Assembly: GCA_030062745.1 (NCBI GenBank)
Contig: CP099839.1
Span: 15,174,044-15,238,043 of the forward strand
Direction: 5' to 3'
Length of the DNA stretch: 64,000 nt
DNA from: Capitulum mitella
Taxonomy: Eukaryota > Arthropoda > Thecostraca > Pollicipedomorpha > Pollicipedidae
Position numbers and translations under genes: made by a program. Every line of letters starts with the position of its first letter. Positions within the stretch are counted from its first letter, which is position 1. Below are positions 24,144 to 38,300 of the stretch, one piece after another. Below the pieces are notes generated by a model, which did not search any database, had not been told where the DNA came from, and saw only the letters and a list, made by a program, of their open reading frames with translations.

Positions 24144-25734
24144 CGGTGCCGCACTGTCTCACGGGAAACGGTAACCGGAAGTGATCGGCATCCGGCGCGT
24201 CGCGACTGCGCGGCAGTCGTGTGTGCGGCGGCCGAGACCGTGCACCGTTATTCCCGCGATGGTTACCCAAGAAAGGAGACGATTTCTCAGAAACGCAGGA
24301 ATGCTGACCCGTTCTGTGTGGTGGTATGGACCAGGACCAGGACTCGTGTGCTGACCTGTTGGTCCGTCAATACCGATATCATGTATGGCCTCAAATCCCC
24401 GTCTTCAGCGAGTTAAACCTACGCAAATCCGTGAAGTCATCGATGCGATGTGCTTATGAACATATTACCGAGTCAGTTTCTGCAATGTTTACATCCCGAT
24501 CCGGTCATCTCTGCGGAAAGCAGGCCGGTTCCCCGGAAAACCATTGCCCGTCTGCCTGGTGACCAGAGCGTCTGGCTCCCGGACCGTGTTAACTCCGGCG
24601 GGCGCTGTCGCGGTGACACGCCTCATTGCCACTCGGCGCGACCCGTTAGATAGCCGGTATTCGACCCGCTCCGCGCGGAGCTTCTGCGTTCCTCAGACCA
24701 GCCGGCGGTGGTCTTGCTGCCTCTGTCCGGAGCTCCCTCAGATGGGCCCGGGGTGGTGCTGTCTGCCGGCTGGACGCCCTGCGGAGGATCGGTCGGTGTG
24801 GGTACGGCGCATACCGAGCGGGACCATTCCGGTCACCGCCGGACCGCAGACGTCCGCTGCGACCGCGGCCGGCGTCAGCTGAAGGCCATGCTCTGCCGAG
24901 CACATGGGACCAGAGCTGAAGGAGCCCCGGCGACGGAGTTTGGCGGGGTGAGGGGGCAGCTGGGAGATTTCAGGTCACTTCCTTCCACATGAAGTCAGAT
25001 TTCTACTGCTGAAAACAAATCTGCAATATCTGAGAAGCATGAGCCTAGGAGCATCATGCACCGATCCCTCATATGTAACGTAGTATGTAAAGGTTACCGG
25101 CAAGTCTGAAGTCGCTCTGGGTATCAGTTCCTTTTTTGCCTGAATGGGTAAAAGCGATTGCGGCTTTCGTGATTTGAAATCATTTAGGAGAAATCGAAAC
25201 CAGGATGTTTTTCCACGACTTCATCATCATTATTTATGCAGTTACTGTGACTACGGATGGTTCCACCGGCTTTCTGTCGATTATTCAGTTCTCTTAAACT
25301 CTATTTTCCCATCACTGTCACTTACTACGCCTTACATTTTGTTTATTTAATGAAGCATTTCACTCGGAAAAACTGCCCTTCCTACCAGTGCTCCCTATCC
25401 TGCCACTTCTTCCTGCATCAGTTCTCACAACAACGCCTCATTCGGAACGGTCCAACAGTGGAATCGTCACGACTTACGCAACACGCGCGCGCCGGCGGCG
25501 GGGCGACGAGACGGCTCTCACGGGCGGCGGCCGGACCGAGAACGGCCTGCGCACCGTCACGGTCCGCGCGTCACGCTGCGTTCCCGAGCGAACGACGTGT
25601 GAACCACGTGTGAACGGCCGTCTGGGGACGCACGGGCGTGAAGCCCGGCCTAACGACCACGGGAAGGGACCTCTTGTCCTGTCGAAGCCGGGTGAGCGGA
25701 CCTAGCAGTCGCTCCGGTGAGGACCGGACCGCTC
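24144..25734. other. No supported gene
   Basis: Mixed composition; GC-rich at 24560-24960 and 25480-25730. GTGAGC at about 25691 and GTGAGG at about 25718 are possible donors of a non-coding exon upstream of the FAM107 start exon, but this is not demonstrable from sequence alone. Confidence 0.3.
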
Positions 25735-25895
25735 GGTCCGGCCGGAGCCGGTCTCCGCTTGGTCGGACCTGGTCCCCGCTGGGTCCGTGCTAGACCGAAG
25801 CCGGTCCCCGCTCGGTCCGTGCTCGGCTGGACCCGGTCCACGCTGGGTCCGTGCTCGGCCGGAGCCGGTCACCGCTGTGTCCGTGACGGCTCGGT
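25735..25895. repeat. 32-bp degenerate tandem repeat
   Basis: Four to five units marked by CGGTCCCCGCT-like segments at about 25803, 25835 and 25867 (32-bp spacing), with GGGTCCGTGCTCGG between. Confidence 0.8.
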
Positions 25896-26294
25896 CCGGC
25901 CGTTCCGCTGGCCGACGCCCGCCCCGACACCCGTGCCCTCCAGCTGCGATGCCTCTTGCCGAGCCAGTTGGCGGGGGTCGGCGGCGCTGCGACGTGGGGC
26001 CAGTTTCTCCGGCACGCACGCGCGTGCCAGGTGCCAGCAGCGTGACCGCGCGTTGCCAGAACTGGCCTCGGGGCGTATGGCGGCTTCGATTCGCCTTCAC
26101 TGAGGAGCGCCTGCTTTATTCGGAGAGCGGCGCGTGGGCGGCAAATCTGGGGCGCTTTCTTCGACTGCTGGAGGCGTTCCGCGCGTATTGTATAGCGCCT
26201 CAGCGGCGGACGGTCCGTGACAGGGCGGGAGATCGTGCCTGATGAGGCCCCAGACGTACGCTCGTGGCTAACGACGTGGTGTGCTCTCTTTCAG

Positions 26295-26352
26295 ATCAGC
26301 ACCATGCGAGCCATCGCCGAAATCCCGCACATGCACATCTACCGGAATCCAG
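26295..26352 (+). CDS. FAM107 exon 1: 9-nt UTR plus 16 codons
   Basis: Acceptor CTCTCTTTCAG and donor GTACGT. The exon encodes MRAIAEIPHMHIYRNP and ends one base into a codon (G). Joining to AC at 41304 makes GAC (Asp), which restores a continuous reading frame into IPEPDY. The coding part starts at 26304. Confidence 0.82.
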
Positions 26353-29300
26353 GTACGTTGTCGGCTTATGGATAACTCGAGTGTCCTTTCATTGTGGCGT
26401 GTTCGTGGAAATGTTTTTGGAAAAGCAATTTGAACATACAGAACATAGAACAACAGAACATAAAAGAACATTGAACATACAACATAACATCATGAACATT
26501 GAACATGAACATATGAACATAATGTACTGAACAGTTTGAACATGAACAAGCTTTTGCATCGATCAATCAGATGTGACATAATTTTGAACGTCATTATGCA
26601 TCGGTCTCACTATTTCTTTCCGGACCGGTAAGTTTCTAAGCGCTCCTGCAGAAATGATGCGGGCCCCAGTTCAATGCTGTGGGAGCCAAGGTTACGCAAC
26701 GTTCCCAGTTCCGGGTAATTAGCCAGCATCACCCAGATCTTGCAACATACAGCGTCAATGGTTCCAGTAGCTTGAGAAATACTATCACCAGCTTGACGCG
26801 TACTATCACCAGCCGAGCAGCGCCAGCTAATGGTGCTTCCCGGGGCGTTCCGCTGTGTGACTGATGACTGGCCGTGTGCTGGTGGCCTGGGGCTGCGCGG
26901 GGACACCTGCGACTGGCGGACCACAACAAAAGGCGACCGCAGATGACCGGGGCGAGCCATCTGCTCTGACGCAATACGCTGAACTTCCCCTGGTGACGCT
27001 GGGAGGCACTCCAGCCCACGAGCCGTCAGACTGTCGGCTGATCGGAACGATGAGAGGCTCGCCGAGAGGTCACGCACCTCCTGCCGAGGCGCCGAGGCTC
27101 GTTGGTTGTCTGGTTGATCGCCGACCAGCCGCCGCCGGCGGAGAGCGGCGCAGTCCGCGCCGGCCGCCGTGGTGCGGCGCTGCGCCAGCGAAAGTGGCTG
27201 CGTGGCGCGCCGAGGCGGGGCTGCCGACGGCTGCACTGCGATGACATGATGACGCCGGACGATCCGACGGCGGGCTGGCGTCGAGCGGTGGGCCGTCGAG
27301 CGCAGCTCGCAGCCCTCGGTCGGCTGCCGGAGGGTGACCGGGTCCGCTGCAGCCGTTGCCGGGAGCTTCCGGCGGGGTGGGTCGGTCCAGCTCGTATCGC
27401 GGCCCTGCGCTGGTCGGTCCGACGAGAGCCAGTCTGGCCCAGGCCCCTTTGCCTGCCGTCCGCCGGCGGAACTCGAAATGTCTCTGTGAGTCAGGGCATG
27501 GTGGAAGCTTTCGTACTGGCGAGATATGAAGTCTACATTTAGCGCAATACCAGAATGCGTTACGGATATCAGTTATAATGCACGTAAGATAATAACATCG
27601 ATTTTGATCACTACGTTTTCCCTGGAAAATACCTGACCATAACAGAGCTGCTGATTTCTGCTAAGTCTTCACCCAGTTAAATTTTTCTGCGTCTAAAATA
27701 GATTTCACCTTACATTGGGAGGACTGTATTATGTATCAGGCTATAACTCCGCGGTCCGAAACCTTGTTCATCCTTTTATTGTCACATGCAGACAAATGAG
27801 CTTTGAGTAGTACTTCGCCCTTAGTCTTCTTGCCCCCAGTTCAATTTCCGTATGTAAAGAAGACAGCTTATAACGTTGCGTATTCGACAAAAGCAGAGTC
27901 TCAAATATCTCACACCGCGCTTTTTGTGATGTTTACAGTGGTGCACAGTGGTGCATGTTGGTAGCAAGGAGCTAAACATAAATTAATTGCACACCTGTAG
28001 ATGCCAATCGCTAACCTTTAATTTTTATTAATGTTACAGGCGCAACCAAGGGGGCCGGGGGCCTAAGCCCCCTTCCCTAGGCCCACATTTTTTGTGAAAA
28101 CCATTACACATCGTCTTTCACGGCAAGCGGTTATCATATGATTTCAGCTCGCACTGAGCTCCGACCCCTCCCCTTTAAGAAAATTCTGGCTGCGCTCCTG
28201 GCTGGTGGTGCTGTTCCCTAAAACGAACCCTGGAGCTTGCAAACCTGGCGTCTTCATTCCGTTTTTGTGGTTATTCCACTTTACTATTTTTATCACTTTT
28301 GTTACATTTAACGTTGTACACGCTAAATTTCCTACTTCCGTGTATCCATATTTCCTGCTTTTTCGTTTGCAAAAATAGTTCAGAACTGTTGTCCCACCTG
28401 TCATCTCTTTTCACTTGTCACATGCCTTTTCCGAGTTCATTTCGCTGTCAGAGTTAAAGGAAAATCGTTACTGCACGGCAGCATATTTCGTGGATACGTC
28501 ATGACATAATTCATCACGTCAGTCCAAAGTATTGCAATCAAAATCCAGCGTAACACATTTATTTTTACCATTAGCATTCCTGCAGTTACGCTGAGGAGCG
28601 TAGGAAGATGGCCTAACGCTGCGCTAGCAGTAGTTGGTAACTCTGGGTATGTTCGTCTCCAAGATAGCTATACTCGACCACTCCGAGATTTTCGTCGCGT
28701 TCTCATCATTCTATTATTATCTTGATTTTATGTTATGCCTTTGTGTTTTTTTTGTGGTTTCCGTAGGTGGGGAAGAGGGCCTTATGTTGTCTGATCTGTG
28801 ACGCCACAGGCGCAGCCAAAGGGGGCCCGGGGCCCGATCCCCCCTTTAAGCCAGGATTTTTTACGAAAGCCATTGCACACTATCTTTCCAGCAGGCGGTT
28901 TTCGTATGATTTCGGTTCACGCTGGGCTCCGGGCCCCCTCTTTAAGAAAATCCTGGCTGCGCGCCTGGTTATGCCTCTGAGCAGGGGTGTAGATCTGTAT
29001 TCTTTTGAGAGGGCTGTTACCCCCTATTGTTGATTCGGATCCCTCCAATGTTGGTTTGGGCCCCATCAATATGTTCTGCCGGTTTTTAAGGGCAATGGGC
29101 AACAACAACGAAAAAAACGGCCTTAATAGGTAAGAGACAGGTAGATTGTATAGCATAAAGCATAAAGTGATGCATCTGTCTGTCTTTCGTCTTATATATA
29201 GGGATATGTAAACTTTTGGGGAACGTTAGGTTGCCGGGCCCTCGGCTCGACCTCCCAATCATTTACAGAAATTGATGCATCTGCCTCTGAGGGATGTTAT

Positions 29301-32300
29301 GCATTTCGAATCATGGCACATTGTTGTTTCAGGCGTATGGGGCTATGCTTTTCCTTATACCTGGCAATGAATTTGTTCATAGGAACAAGAAACATGGGCC
29401 CTTGGGAAAAAACGAAGCACTGTGTTGCAGAGTCTTTGCGACATTATATGCCTCAGATCAGTGCATACGTCTGGGTTCTGATATCAGATGAGAATGAACA
29501 CCGCGCGAAGTACGTATGTCATAGCATGCTAGGAAAATGGACCTTTATTACGTGCAAAGTGTTCAGCGAGCGAGGAATCTGTCGCGATACCTAGAACACG
29601 TTTCTTTGGCAGCGATTCTATGGAGAGGTTCTGTTACTTTTTCTGCTGGCACAGTCGCAGCATGACACCAAACTGAACGGAAGAAGTGCGTGTGCAATGT
29701 GCGTGCCTGCTCAGACCGCGTCGCCCGCCGGCGGGGGGCGTCCATTCCTGGCAGCGATCGTGGACTCCGCCGGGGGCGTTTCTGCTGCGCGGTCGGCGGC
29801 GGCGGCGGACGGCCGCGCGGGAGGCCAGGTTATATATACGGCCAGGGATCGGCGCGGGTCGCCGCGTGGGGTGCGCCACCGGCACGGCAGCGGCGGCAGC
29901 TCCCCCCGGAACCCCACCCTTCCGCTGCCGGGTAATGACGGCTTCTCGACAGCCGGCGCCGGTTGGCCTGGAGCGATGCGTTTGTGGTTCGTCCGTCCGG
30001 CGCTAGGCTGGAGGAATGCACGGCATGTTGACCTCGGCTATCGTCTGATGGCCGGCCCGGCTCGCGTCCCGGCGACCGCCACGGTCTTTCAACAATGCGG
30101 GCTATCACTGCAGAGAGTGGGCTGATTGGACATGATCACATTTCTGCACAGTGTGCACCGAACAATCGCGCCTTTTATCGCGTTCGAGTGCAAAGTTGCT
30201 CGATGGCTGACCATGCGGGGCACATTCTTGTGGCAACCGGTCATCACCCGAACGGTTGCCTGGCTCGCCCGATGTCACCAGGCTGGTGACGACTGTTGAT
30301 CGGTGTCGCCAGTCTGGTGACGGCTATTGATTGGTGTCATCAGGTTGGTGACAACTGTTGGCCGGTGTAATCACCAGGCACGTGGCGATTGCTGTCCGTT
30401 GTCAAGAGGTCAGTGACGACTGTTGATTGATGTCATTATGCCGGTGACGACTGCTGACCGATGTCATCAGTCTTTGACAACGATTAACAGCTGTATCAGA
30501 TTAGTGGCGACTGCTGACCGGTGCCATCAGTCTAGTGACTAGTGTTGACAGGTGTCATCAGACTGGTGACGAGCGTTGATTCTGATGACATCATCATTCT
30601 GATGACGACTGTTGACCGCTGTCATTATGCTGGTGATAACCGTTGACTGATGTCATCAGGCTGGTGATCGTTGGCGTTGATCGGTGTAATCATCAGGTTC
30701 GTGGTGATTGTTGTCCGTTGTCAAGTCGGTGGCGACTGTTGACTGTTGCCATTAGGCTGATGACGACTGGTGGCCGATGTCATCAGGTCTGATGACGACG
30801 GTCACCAGGTGTGTCAGACTGGTGACGACTGCTACCGGGTGTCATCGGGCTGGCGATGAGTGTTGACAGGTGTCATCAGGCAGGTGATGACCGTTGATCG
30901 GTGTCACGCTGGTGGCATCGATTGATCGTTGTCGTCAGTTTGGCAACGACCGCCGGCCAGTGTAATCGGATTTGTGATGACTGGTGACCGCTCGCCCCCC
31001 TCGACTCCGCACGCCCGGACGCGTGTGAGCGTGCGCAGGGTGTCCGCCTGCGGCAGCGCGGACGGGAGGGGCGGGGAGGCGCCGGCAGTAGGTGTTATCT
31101 GTACAGATCTCGGCCCACAGCCGGTGCCGGAGGCGCCAGTGCGTTGCTGTGCCGGCTGCAGTGAGCGCTGCGGTCCGGCCAGGCCCGGTCACCACGGCGC
31201 GGCAGACCCGGCACCACGCGGCCGACACGGTCCGATGACGTCAACCCGTGTCGCGTGACTCGACCGGTCGGCAGCTCGTGTGGGGCGCTGGGTGGCTGAC
31301 AGGACGGCCGGGATCTGGTGGCACGGAAACGACCCTTCCTGTCGCCGGCTGAGAGACGAGGCCGCGCCGAGCTTTGAGACGGATCGGATCTGACACTCCG
31401 GCGGCGAACGAAGTGTACGCAGCACTGGCGAGCCTTCATAGTGAGGGTCGGAACAGACGTGGTAAATACGTGGCATGGAACAAGAGGCTGCAGCTCCTGT
31501 GTCAGGTGAGGTGGTATGTCGGCTGTGAGATATGAGACAAATGAGAATGGGATATACGATGGGAACTCTTCTAACCATTCTGGTTTGGCAGACTGGGGAC
31601 ATTAAAGTCCCATTCAGAAGGGTGTGTGACACGTTGCGTTCAAGAAATGACCCAGTAAACCAGTCTGCAGAGTCCGCCATCTTCAGTGAGAAAGCAGTCA
31701 TGTCTCTAGCAGACTGAGCTACCTCGTTATTAAGCGTTACCGACAGATACGTATGACGCATTTTCATGTGGTTTCTTTTTTTCTTCTTTCCATGAAATTT
31801 CATTTCATTTCACATTTCCCATGTGAAAATGCGCCTTTATTCAGCTTCGTGTGCACAGATTCTGTCGTTATGTTGGGGTGGCTTACTGTGTTATGTATAA
31901 TGGCATGGTTTCTAAAACTAAGTCATTAAGTAGGTATGAAGAACAGGACTTCCAGTCAGTAAACTGTCGTAACCAGCACTGCAAACAGCAAAATTTGCGA
32001 CATACCAGCTGTCTGCCAGCAGACGGTGCTGGGTAACTTATCCGTCATGCCACATTCTTCCGACAAGCCGTCATTTTACGGCCGGGATTTTCGGTAGCTT
32101 GACAGGGGCCTGTGTGGCCACTATAAAACCGTCCTTGTCGTGAAACGCACGTTATCGCGCGCCGCCGCGGGAGAGCCGGCGGCCTCTCGGCTGAGACGGC
32201 GCCTGCTCACTGAGCAGGCGAAGAGCGGCCTGCTCACTGAGCGGGGCCTGCTGACGCCGCCGATGATCGGCCGCGCCGCCCGCCTGCTCACCCCGTAACG

Positions 32301-35300
32301 CCTCGTAACGGAGCGGCCGTCACCGCGGCCCGTGTCACCGAGCCGGCACGGCGCCGGCGGCCGTGAGCCGCGGGCACGCCTCGCCGCGTCCCGCCCGCAG
32401 CGGGACGGACCGCCCGTGACTAACTGCGTGACGCGCACTTCCGGCTCGGCGCGCCGCTGCCGGGCCGACTGATCTCATGCGGGGCCCGACCGCGAGATCG
32501 GCGGACCCCGCTTCCGGCCGTTTGGCTCCCCTTGGTGGCAACTTGGTTCGGCCCGACCTGGCGTTGCCCCCTGTTGGGCCCCGCAATGGCGTCGCGGTTA
32601 TCACAAATCGCGGGGATTACGGAGTTAATCATGGCTGATTAAAACTGTTGTTTTGTCAGGTTTCACAAGCACCACGTGGGATCGTTCGATCGCTCTCCAG
32701 AGGTGTCGGTGGAGGGCATAGGCGCGGCCAAGAGGGCGGGGTGCCCTCCCTCTTCCCTTAAGCCCGCGTTTTTCATGAAAACCATTGCACATCGTCTCCC
32801 CGGCAGGCGGTTTTCGTAGGTTTCAATTCACAATGAGCTGTGGCCCCCGTTAGAAAATCCTGGCTGCGCCCCTGGTGGGGGGCTGTTGAGGATTGCGTTA
32901 GAGGTCACCTGCTGACAAAGAGGTCTTAGCAGAAGTGCTTTCGAAAGCCCTCGGGAAAAACAAACGCAGAGGCATCATTCCTGTTCTTCAAAATATGGCT
33001 GGTTTCAGAAGCGCACGTTCAGGATGTTGTCCAAAACGCCGCAACACGCGTTGCCATATTTATTTGTCACACGGTTTGTATGCGGGATGCGTTAGCCTAT
33101 CCCCTCGCATAGTACCCAACGCTCACAAGGAAAATGTTTCCAACTTCTTGAAATTTGCTGCCGCATCATCGTAAAACAGCTTCAGATTGGAAGTGCTTCC
33201 AGTCGTTGTCGGTGAGAGGACGCATTCGTCTTCGGACGGGAGGTCTGGATTCGGGACCAGCCATCGTTCGCAGGGGTTACTCGACGCCGCCAGCGTTTGA
33301 GGCTAGGCTGCGGTGTGGTCATACGGCCGAGAAAGTTAAAACAGCTCAAGCTCTCCGAGCTTTAGCAAAATGCGGAAACTGACTCACGCTTACGCATGTG
33401 CTGGACCCCGCGCGGGCGTTAGTCGGGGATTCCTTCGGGCACGTCATTCTGTGTCGGCTCCTGAGCCCCGGATGGGTCCGCGACAGGCAGGCGTTCCGAG
33501 AGGGGGGCGGTCGCCCGCCTGTCGTGACCCGTTCGACGTCCGGACTATTTTTAGCTGATTGTCGCGTGACGGAGAAGACCTCCCGTGTTCTGTTCGCCGC
33601 GATACCGGCGCGATTGCGGCGCGGTGCCTTGTTTTCGTTGCTGATACCGGCGCAATATTGGCGCCGTGTGGTTTGCGGCGGGATACCAGCGCGCGGGCGT
33701 GGGCCGATGTCCGGTTAACGCAGTGATGGTACGTTGTCTGGCTCGATTGGCGGTATCTACATCCAGTTTTCCGTTGGGCTATTCTGCGGCAGATGACGTG
33801 TCACTGCGCAGTTGCCTCTTCGGTGCTGCCTACGTCCGGCGACCGGGGCAGCAAGCCAAGGTCGACCCAGCACCGCACGTACGGCTTCCGAGTATAGGCT
33901 GCGGCCGGCAGGCCGCCCACACCGGGCCTGACAGCGGCAGGAAACGTGACCTTTGACCGCCGGTCGTGTGCCGTGCTCGGACGTGAGCAGGGCGGTCCTC
34001 CCCCGTCCCCGGACCTTCGCTGGTCGTCCAAGGTCGGCTCTGAGTCACCGGCAACCGGGGGCGCTGGAGTCGTGTTTACACCAGACCGGCCGACACAGGA
34101 CTACAGCTGCCACTTTCCGGAATTCAGCTGAGATCATTGATGGAGCTTAAGTGTAGCTTTGTTTAGAATCTTCGCAGCGCCTGGAAATTACTGGAAAGTC
34201 GTTCTGTTAAATGGTTCTGCTATTATGCCCGTTCATGAGCCGTGATACATTTTAAGGGCAACTGGCCTGCACAGCATACTGGAATCAATTTTAGGTTATT
34301 TGGCATCCAGTGTCATCGAGCAAACGAGTTAGAATTGAGGAAGCCAACAACATTAACAGTCACGTTATAATGGTTTGCGAGCATACTAAAACCATGATTA
34401 AGACGCTTCATATTCCTTTCCAGCTTCGAGAAACGTATTCATTATACGCCATACTAACAGTAGTTAAATTCAGCTTGAACAAGTGCAATGAACTAAACAA
34501 TGTCTGTTTTTGCATTAAAGTAATGTTCGCAGCAGTTTAGACGTGGATAAATTACTTTTACCTGTCTGCAGGAGGAAATAATCAGTCGCACACCAATCGT
34601 GGGATTGCCAAATTTATCCGCTTAGTTATCCCTTACATTGTTGACGAATCAAGTTCCAAAACAAATCCAGTTGCTAGAATCTTCCAACCAAATCAAAGCC
34701 TTTAGGTCAGCACTGGTGTCCATTGACTAAACCGACTGGCAAACGGTTCTGTGTCCCAGTTAAACCGCCCATCTAGGACAGATATTTAATGATAGTCCTT
34801 GTTCATTCGCTGTTGATCCATTTTTTTCGGGGAGCCAAGAACAATCTGGTGACAGCATGTCCAGAACTTGCATCATTAAGGCCGCAAGTCCCTACGAGAA
34901 TTCGATAAGTTCATTTCAACATCTCACCAGCTTGCCCGCAGTTTAATGCGAAGCATTGAATGGAACGCCATGCAAAATGCGTAGGAGGCACCAGAACACT
35001 GATCCTGAGTGAGCAAGACGTTCGGCGAAGATATGCTCCCGAAACCGGAAATTAAGTCGTTCCGACGACCTGTTGTCATCACCAGGTTCCACGGTGTTTA
35101 GGATGATTTCGCTGCCGTAGATGCAGGAGCGTTATGAAAATTGGCTGGTCAGTCTTTCTGAAGCAATTTCTTTCTGCGCCACGCATTGGGAGTCTTTTTT
35201 ATTTTCACAGAGTTGGTGAAGCCTTCACTGCACTGACCCGATGGCTTACGATCATCAGCGTAACCAGGGAAGGGTGCGAGGAGCCAACGGACCTCTGCTT

Positions 35301-38300
35301 TGTGTATCCTCAGACGTCATTAATTGGATTCTGCGGGCTATGCATGCGTTTTTGAATATAGCTGGGCAATGGATTTCTGATCCCGTCTTCAAAAATACTG
35401 ACCACACTACCGTTTGCTATCCTACACACACGGTCACCATCACCGAAGCACTACACGAGACTACAACAGCATCCAGCTTGATCCCCACGACCGCCAAGAT
35501 GACAGTTTCACCTCGCGCGTGAGTGACTCGCCGCAGTCGGAAGCGATTTGTCTGAGTGTGACGTCACGCCGGAAACTGACGGCCAATCGGCGTATCCTTC
35601 GTGCCGATGGCAGATTCAGCCGCGCACGGATGCGTGCCGATTTTTGTGGCGGCCGGGACGTGGCTGGACGGGAGTCGTGACCGACAGAGTCGTTCGCAGC
35701 CTCATCCGTGCACCGGCCTCGAAATATCGCACGGGGAGGGCGGTCGTTAGAGGAGGAGCGATCGTGTTGTGGTAGCGTCTCTGTGGGCATGTGGCCTTTA
35801 GTGGGAGCGTGCCGGCCAGGGCAGGACCGGTTTTTGTGTGCTGCGCCGATGCTGGTAATCTGACGTCCATCCGACGCTAATTTCGGAACAACATTCAATT
35901 TGTATGCATCGGACGCGCGCGGATCTGGAGAGACTATGCTTGTTCGTAATGTTCAACGGAAAGTCGAGAGACTGCAAGCGTTTGTTTATCGGTTGTCTGT
36001 CTCCTATTGCAGGACCCCTCCAATGTTGGTTTGGGCCTTGCAATATTTTTTACCGGGATTTAAGAGAAATGGGCAATAACAGTGACGAAAAGAACGGCCG
36101 CAATAGATAAGAGATAGGACGAGATAACGTGTTGTCTCCTCCTCCGCCGTTGCAGCGGCGCCAAACTTGCTTGCTTGTTGCTGCTGTAATATGCCTGCAT
36201 GCCGAACCTGCGGTATCCGGGTTGGCACGCCGAAGTCTTTCGGCAGCGATTGATTCGGACAGTAGCGACATTCGGACGGTAATATGGCAGGTAGAGCGTC
36301 GGTCCTACCGACCTTGCAGCAGTCCTACCATTTTTGGACGATGTTGATTTTAGCTCTTAAGTGCTGTACGGAACGAAGTTTCCTAAAAATTGTTGTGGCC
36401 CTCCCAGCTTTGAAAACGCTCCTACGCTGATGGCAGAACCAGAACCACAGACTAGTCCACGGCCTCTGCAGCTGTCCGGAGGCCGGAGGGCGAGCAGCCG
36501 TCGACCTGCCAGCCACGGAATCGGCGAGAGCCCACAGTCAGACGCCGGCAGAGATGGCCGGTGAACGGCAGCTCCTCAGCCGAGGTTTTGTCTTCGAGTT
36601 TTCACTTTCTATGGCACGATTGATTGCGCCGCGGACGCGAGCAGCCTGGGCTTTCTCCGAGCGGCGCAGGATTGTTGGTGACGCGTCGGCGCCGCTCGCC
36701 GAGGGCCGCTCTGCTGCCTGCGTAATACCACGGCTTCCAACCAGTCTCGCTCAGTCATAACGGTAACCTGCGCACTTCACCTGTGGTGACACCTGTGCAC
36801 ATAGTTGCGGGAGCCATGGGGGAGGGGGGCTTCAGCCTCCCCCAACTTTTTGAAATTTAAAATTGGCCCTATGGGCGTTGACTGGAAAGAACTGACCCAC
36901 GATGCTTCTCGGCACCCCTAACTGAAGAGGAGTTCCCGTGCCCCTGCCTGTGCACATGTGCACCCATGGTGGCACCTGTGTCTCACGGTGTCTATGCATG
37001 GCTGGGCGCAGTTGTTTTTGATCCGTTCGGTCACGATTATGGACACGGATTGATTGCCGGCCGCTGCTCGAAAACCGTTCCGTGAAGGGAGCATCTGATA
37101 TGAACAATTTGGAAAAAAAACTGATATCAGGAAGCAGCAAAACATGCGTTCTTTTAGCGAGGCCGGCTCTTCGCAATGAGCGTTTTTTTTTTGTCGGCAC
37201 TGTGTTGAAGTGACCGATTTCCCCGCTGAGACCTTGAAGATCTTCCTCTCTTCATTAAATTCTTTGCCGGAATGGAATAACAGCCTGCTAAATTGTCTTA
37301 GACTTCCCACTCAGTTCCTCTTTATTTAGTAACAATGTCAGAAGAAATGCCAGCTACTCCCAGGACGTGCAAGGAATACAAGATCGCAGAAATGGCGATC
37401 CCATTTTCTCCCGAAGTCCCCACATGAGCGTGCCGGCGGCTGGTCTCGTGCCTCCCTGGTCCGTCCGGGAGGGCCGGATTCTGCTCATTTGCCGACTGTG
37501 CCGTACCAGGCCGGCGGACCTGCGGCCGTCCGCGCCTGCCGTCGGCGGCGCGGCGGCGCGGCGGCGCGACCGGCCTCAGTCGGCAGGCAGTGTCCGTGCT
37601 GGGAGGGCGTCCCGCGAACCGGCCCGCCGCAGCACCGTCACCAGACCGCCTTGCTGGCGCCGCACGACCAGCGCTCGCAGGTCAGACGACCGGTGGCCGG
37701 CCGGGCGGGGCTCGGCCGTCACGCGCTGCGGGGTAACCGGCTCTGGTCGGTCCCGCTGCTCGTGGTCAGGGCTGGAGTGATTCTCGCCGTGTGTGAAACC
37801 GCCCGAGCCGGCGGCTGCCGGAGCGCTGCTGGCGTGAGACGGTCGAGTGGCCGGGGATGGTGGAACAAACCAGCCGAAGCATGGGCAAAGAAAGTGCTCG
37901 AGACGTCGGTTGTAAACGTGTAACAGGTTGTGTCTATGGACGCAGTAAATTCATGGACAACGTTGGCTCTTCGAATTCTGAGTGGATAGTTTTAGCATTA
38001 GCCGTAAGCATTAGTCTTATAATGTCGCATGGAAGTAAATAATCTTGAAGTGCTTCTGGCTCGGCGACCACGCTCTTCACTGGCCCTGTCGTACCAACGC
38101 GTCAGCGACAGCAGTAGTTTCCTTCTCCTGCATGATTGTATTTACCCTTGTCGCAGAGGTGTCGGTTTGCATTTTTTTCTTTTTTTAAGAGGGCCCTGAC
38201 CCTTCAAATGTTGATTTGGGCCCCTACACTGTTGGTTTGGGCTCCGCAATATTTTCTACCGGGTTTAAAGAGAAATGGGCAATAACGAGGACGAAAGAAC

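Noticed and set aside
31189..31803. 204-codon minus-strand frame in FAM107 intron 1
   Set aside because: No recognisable motif; composition changes abruptly at the GC-rich edge and no splice context supports it.
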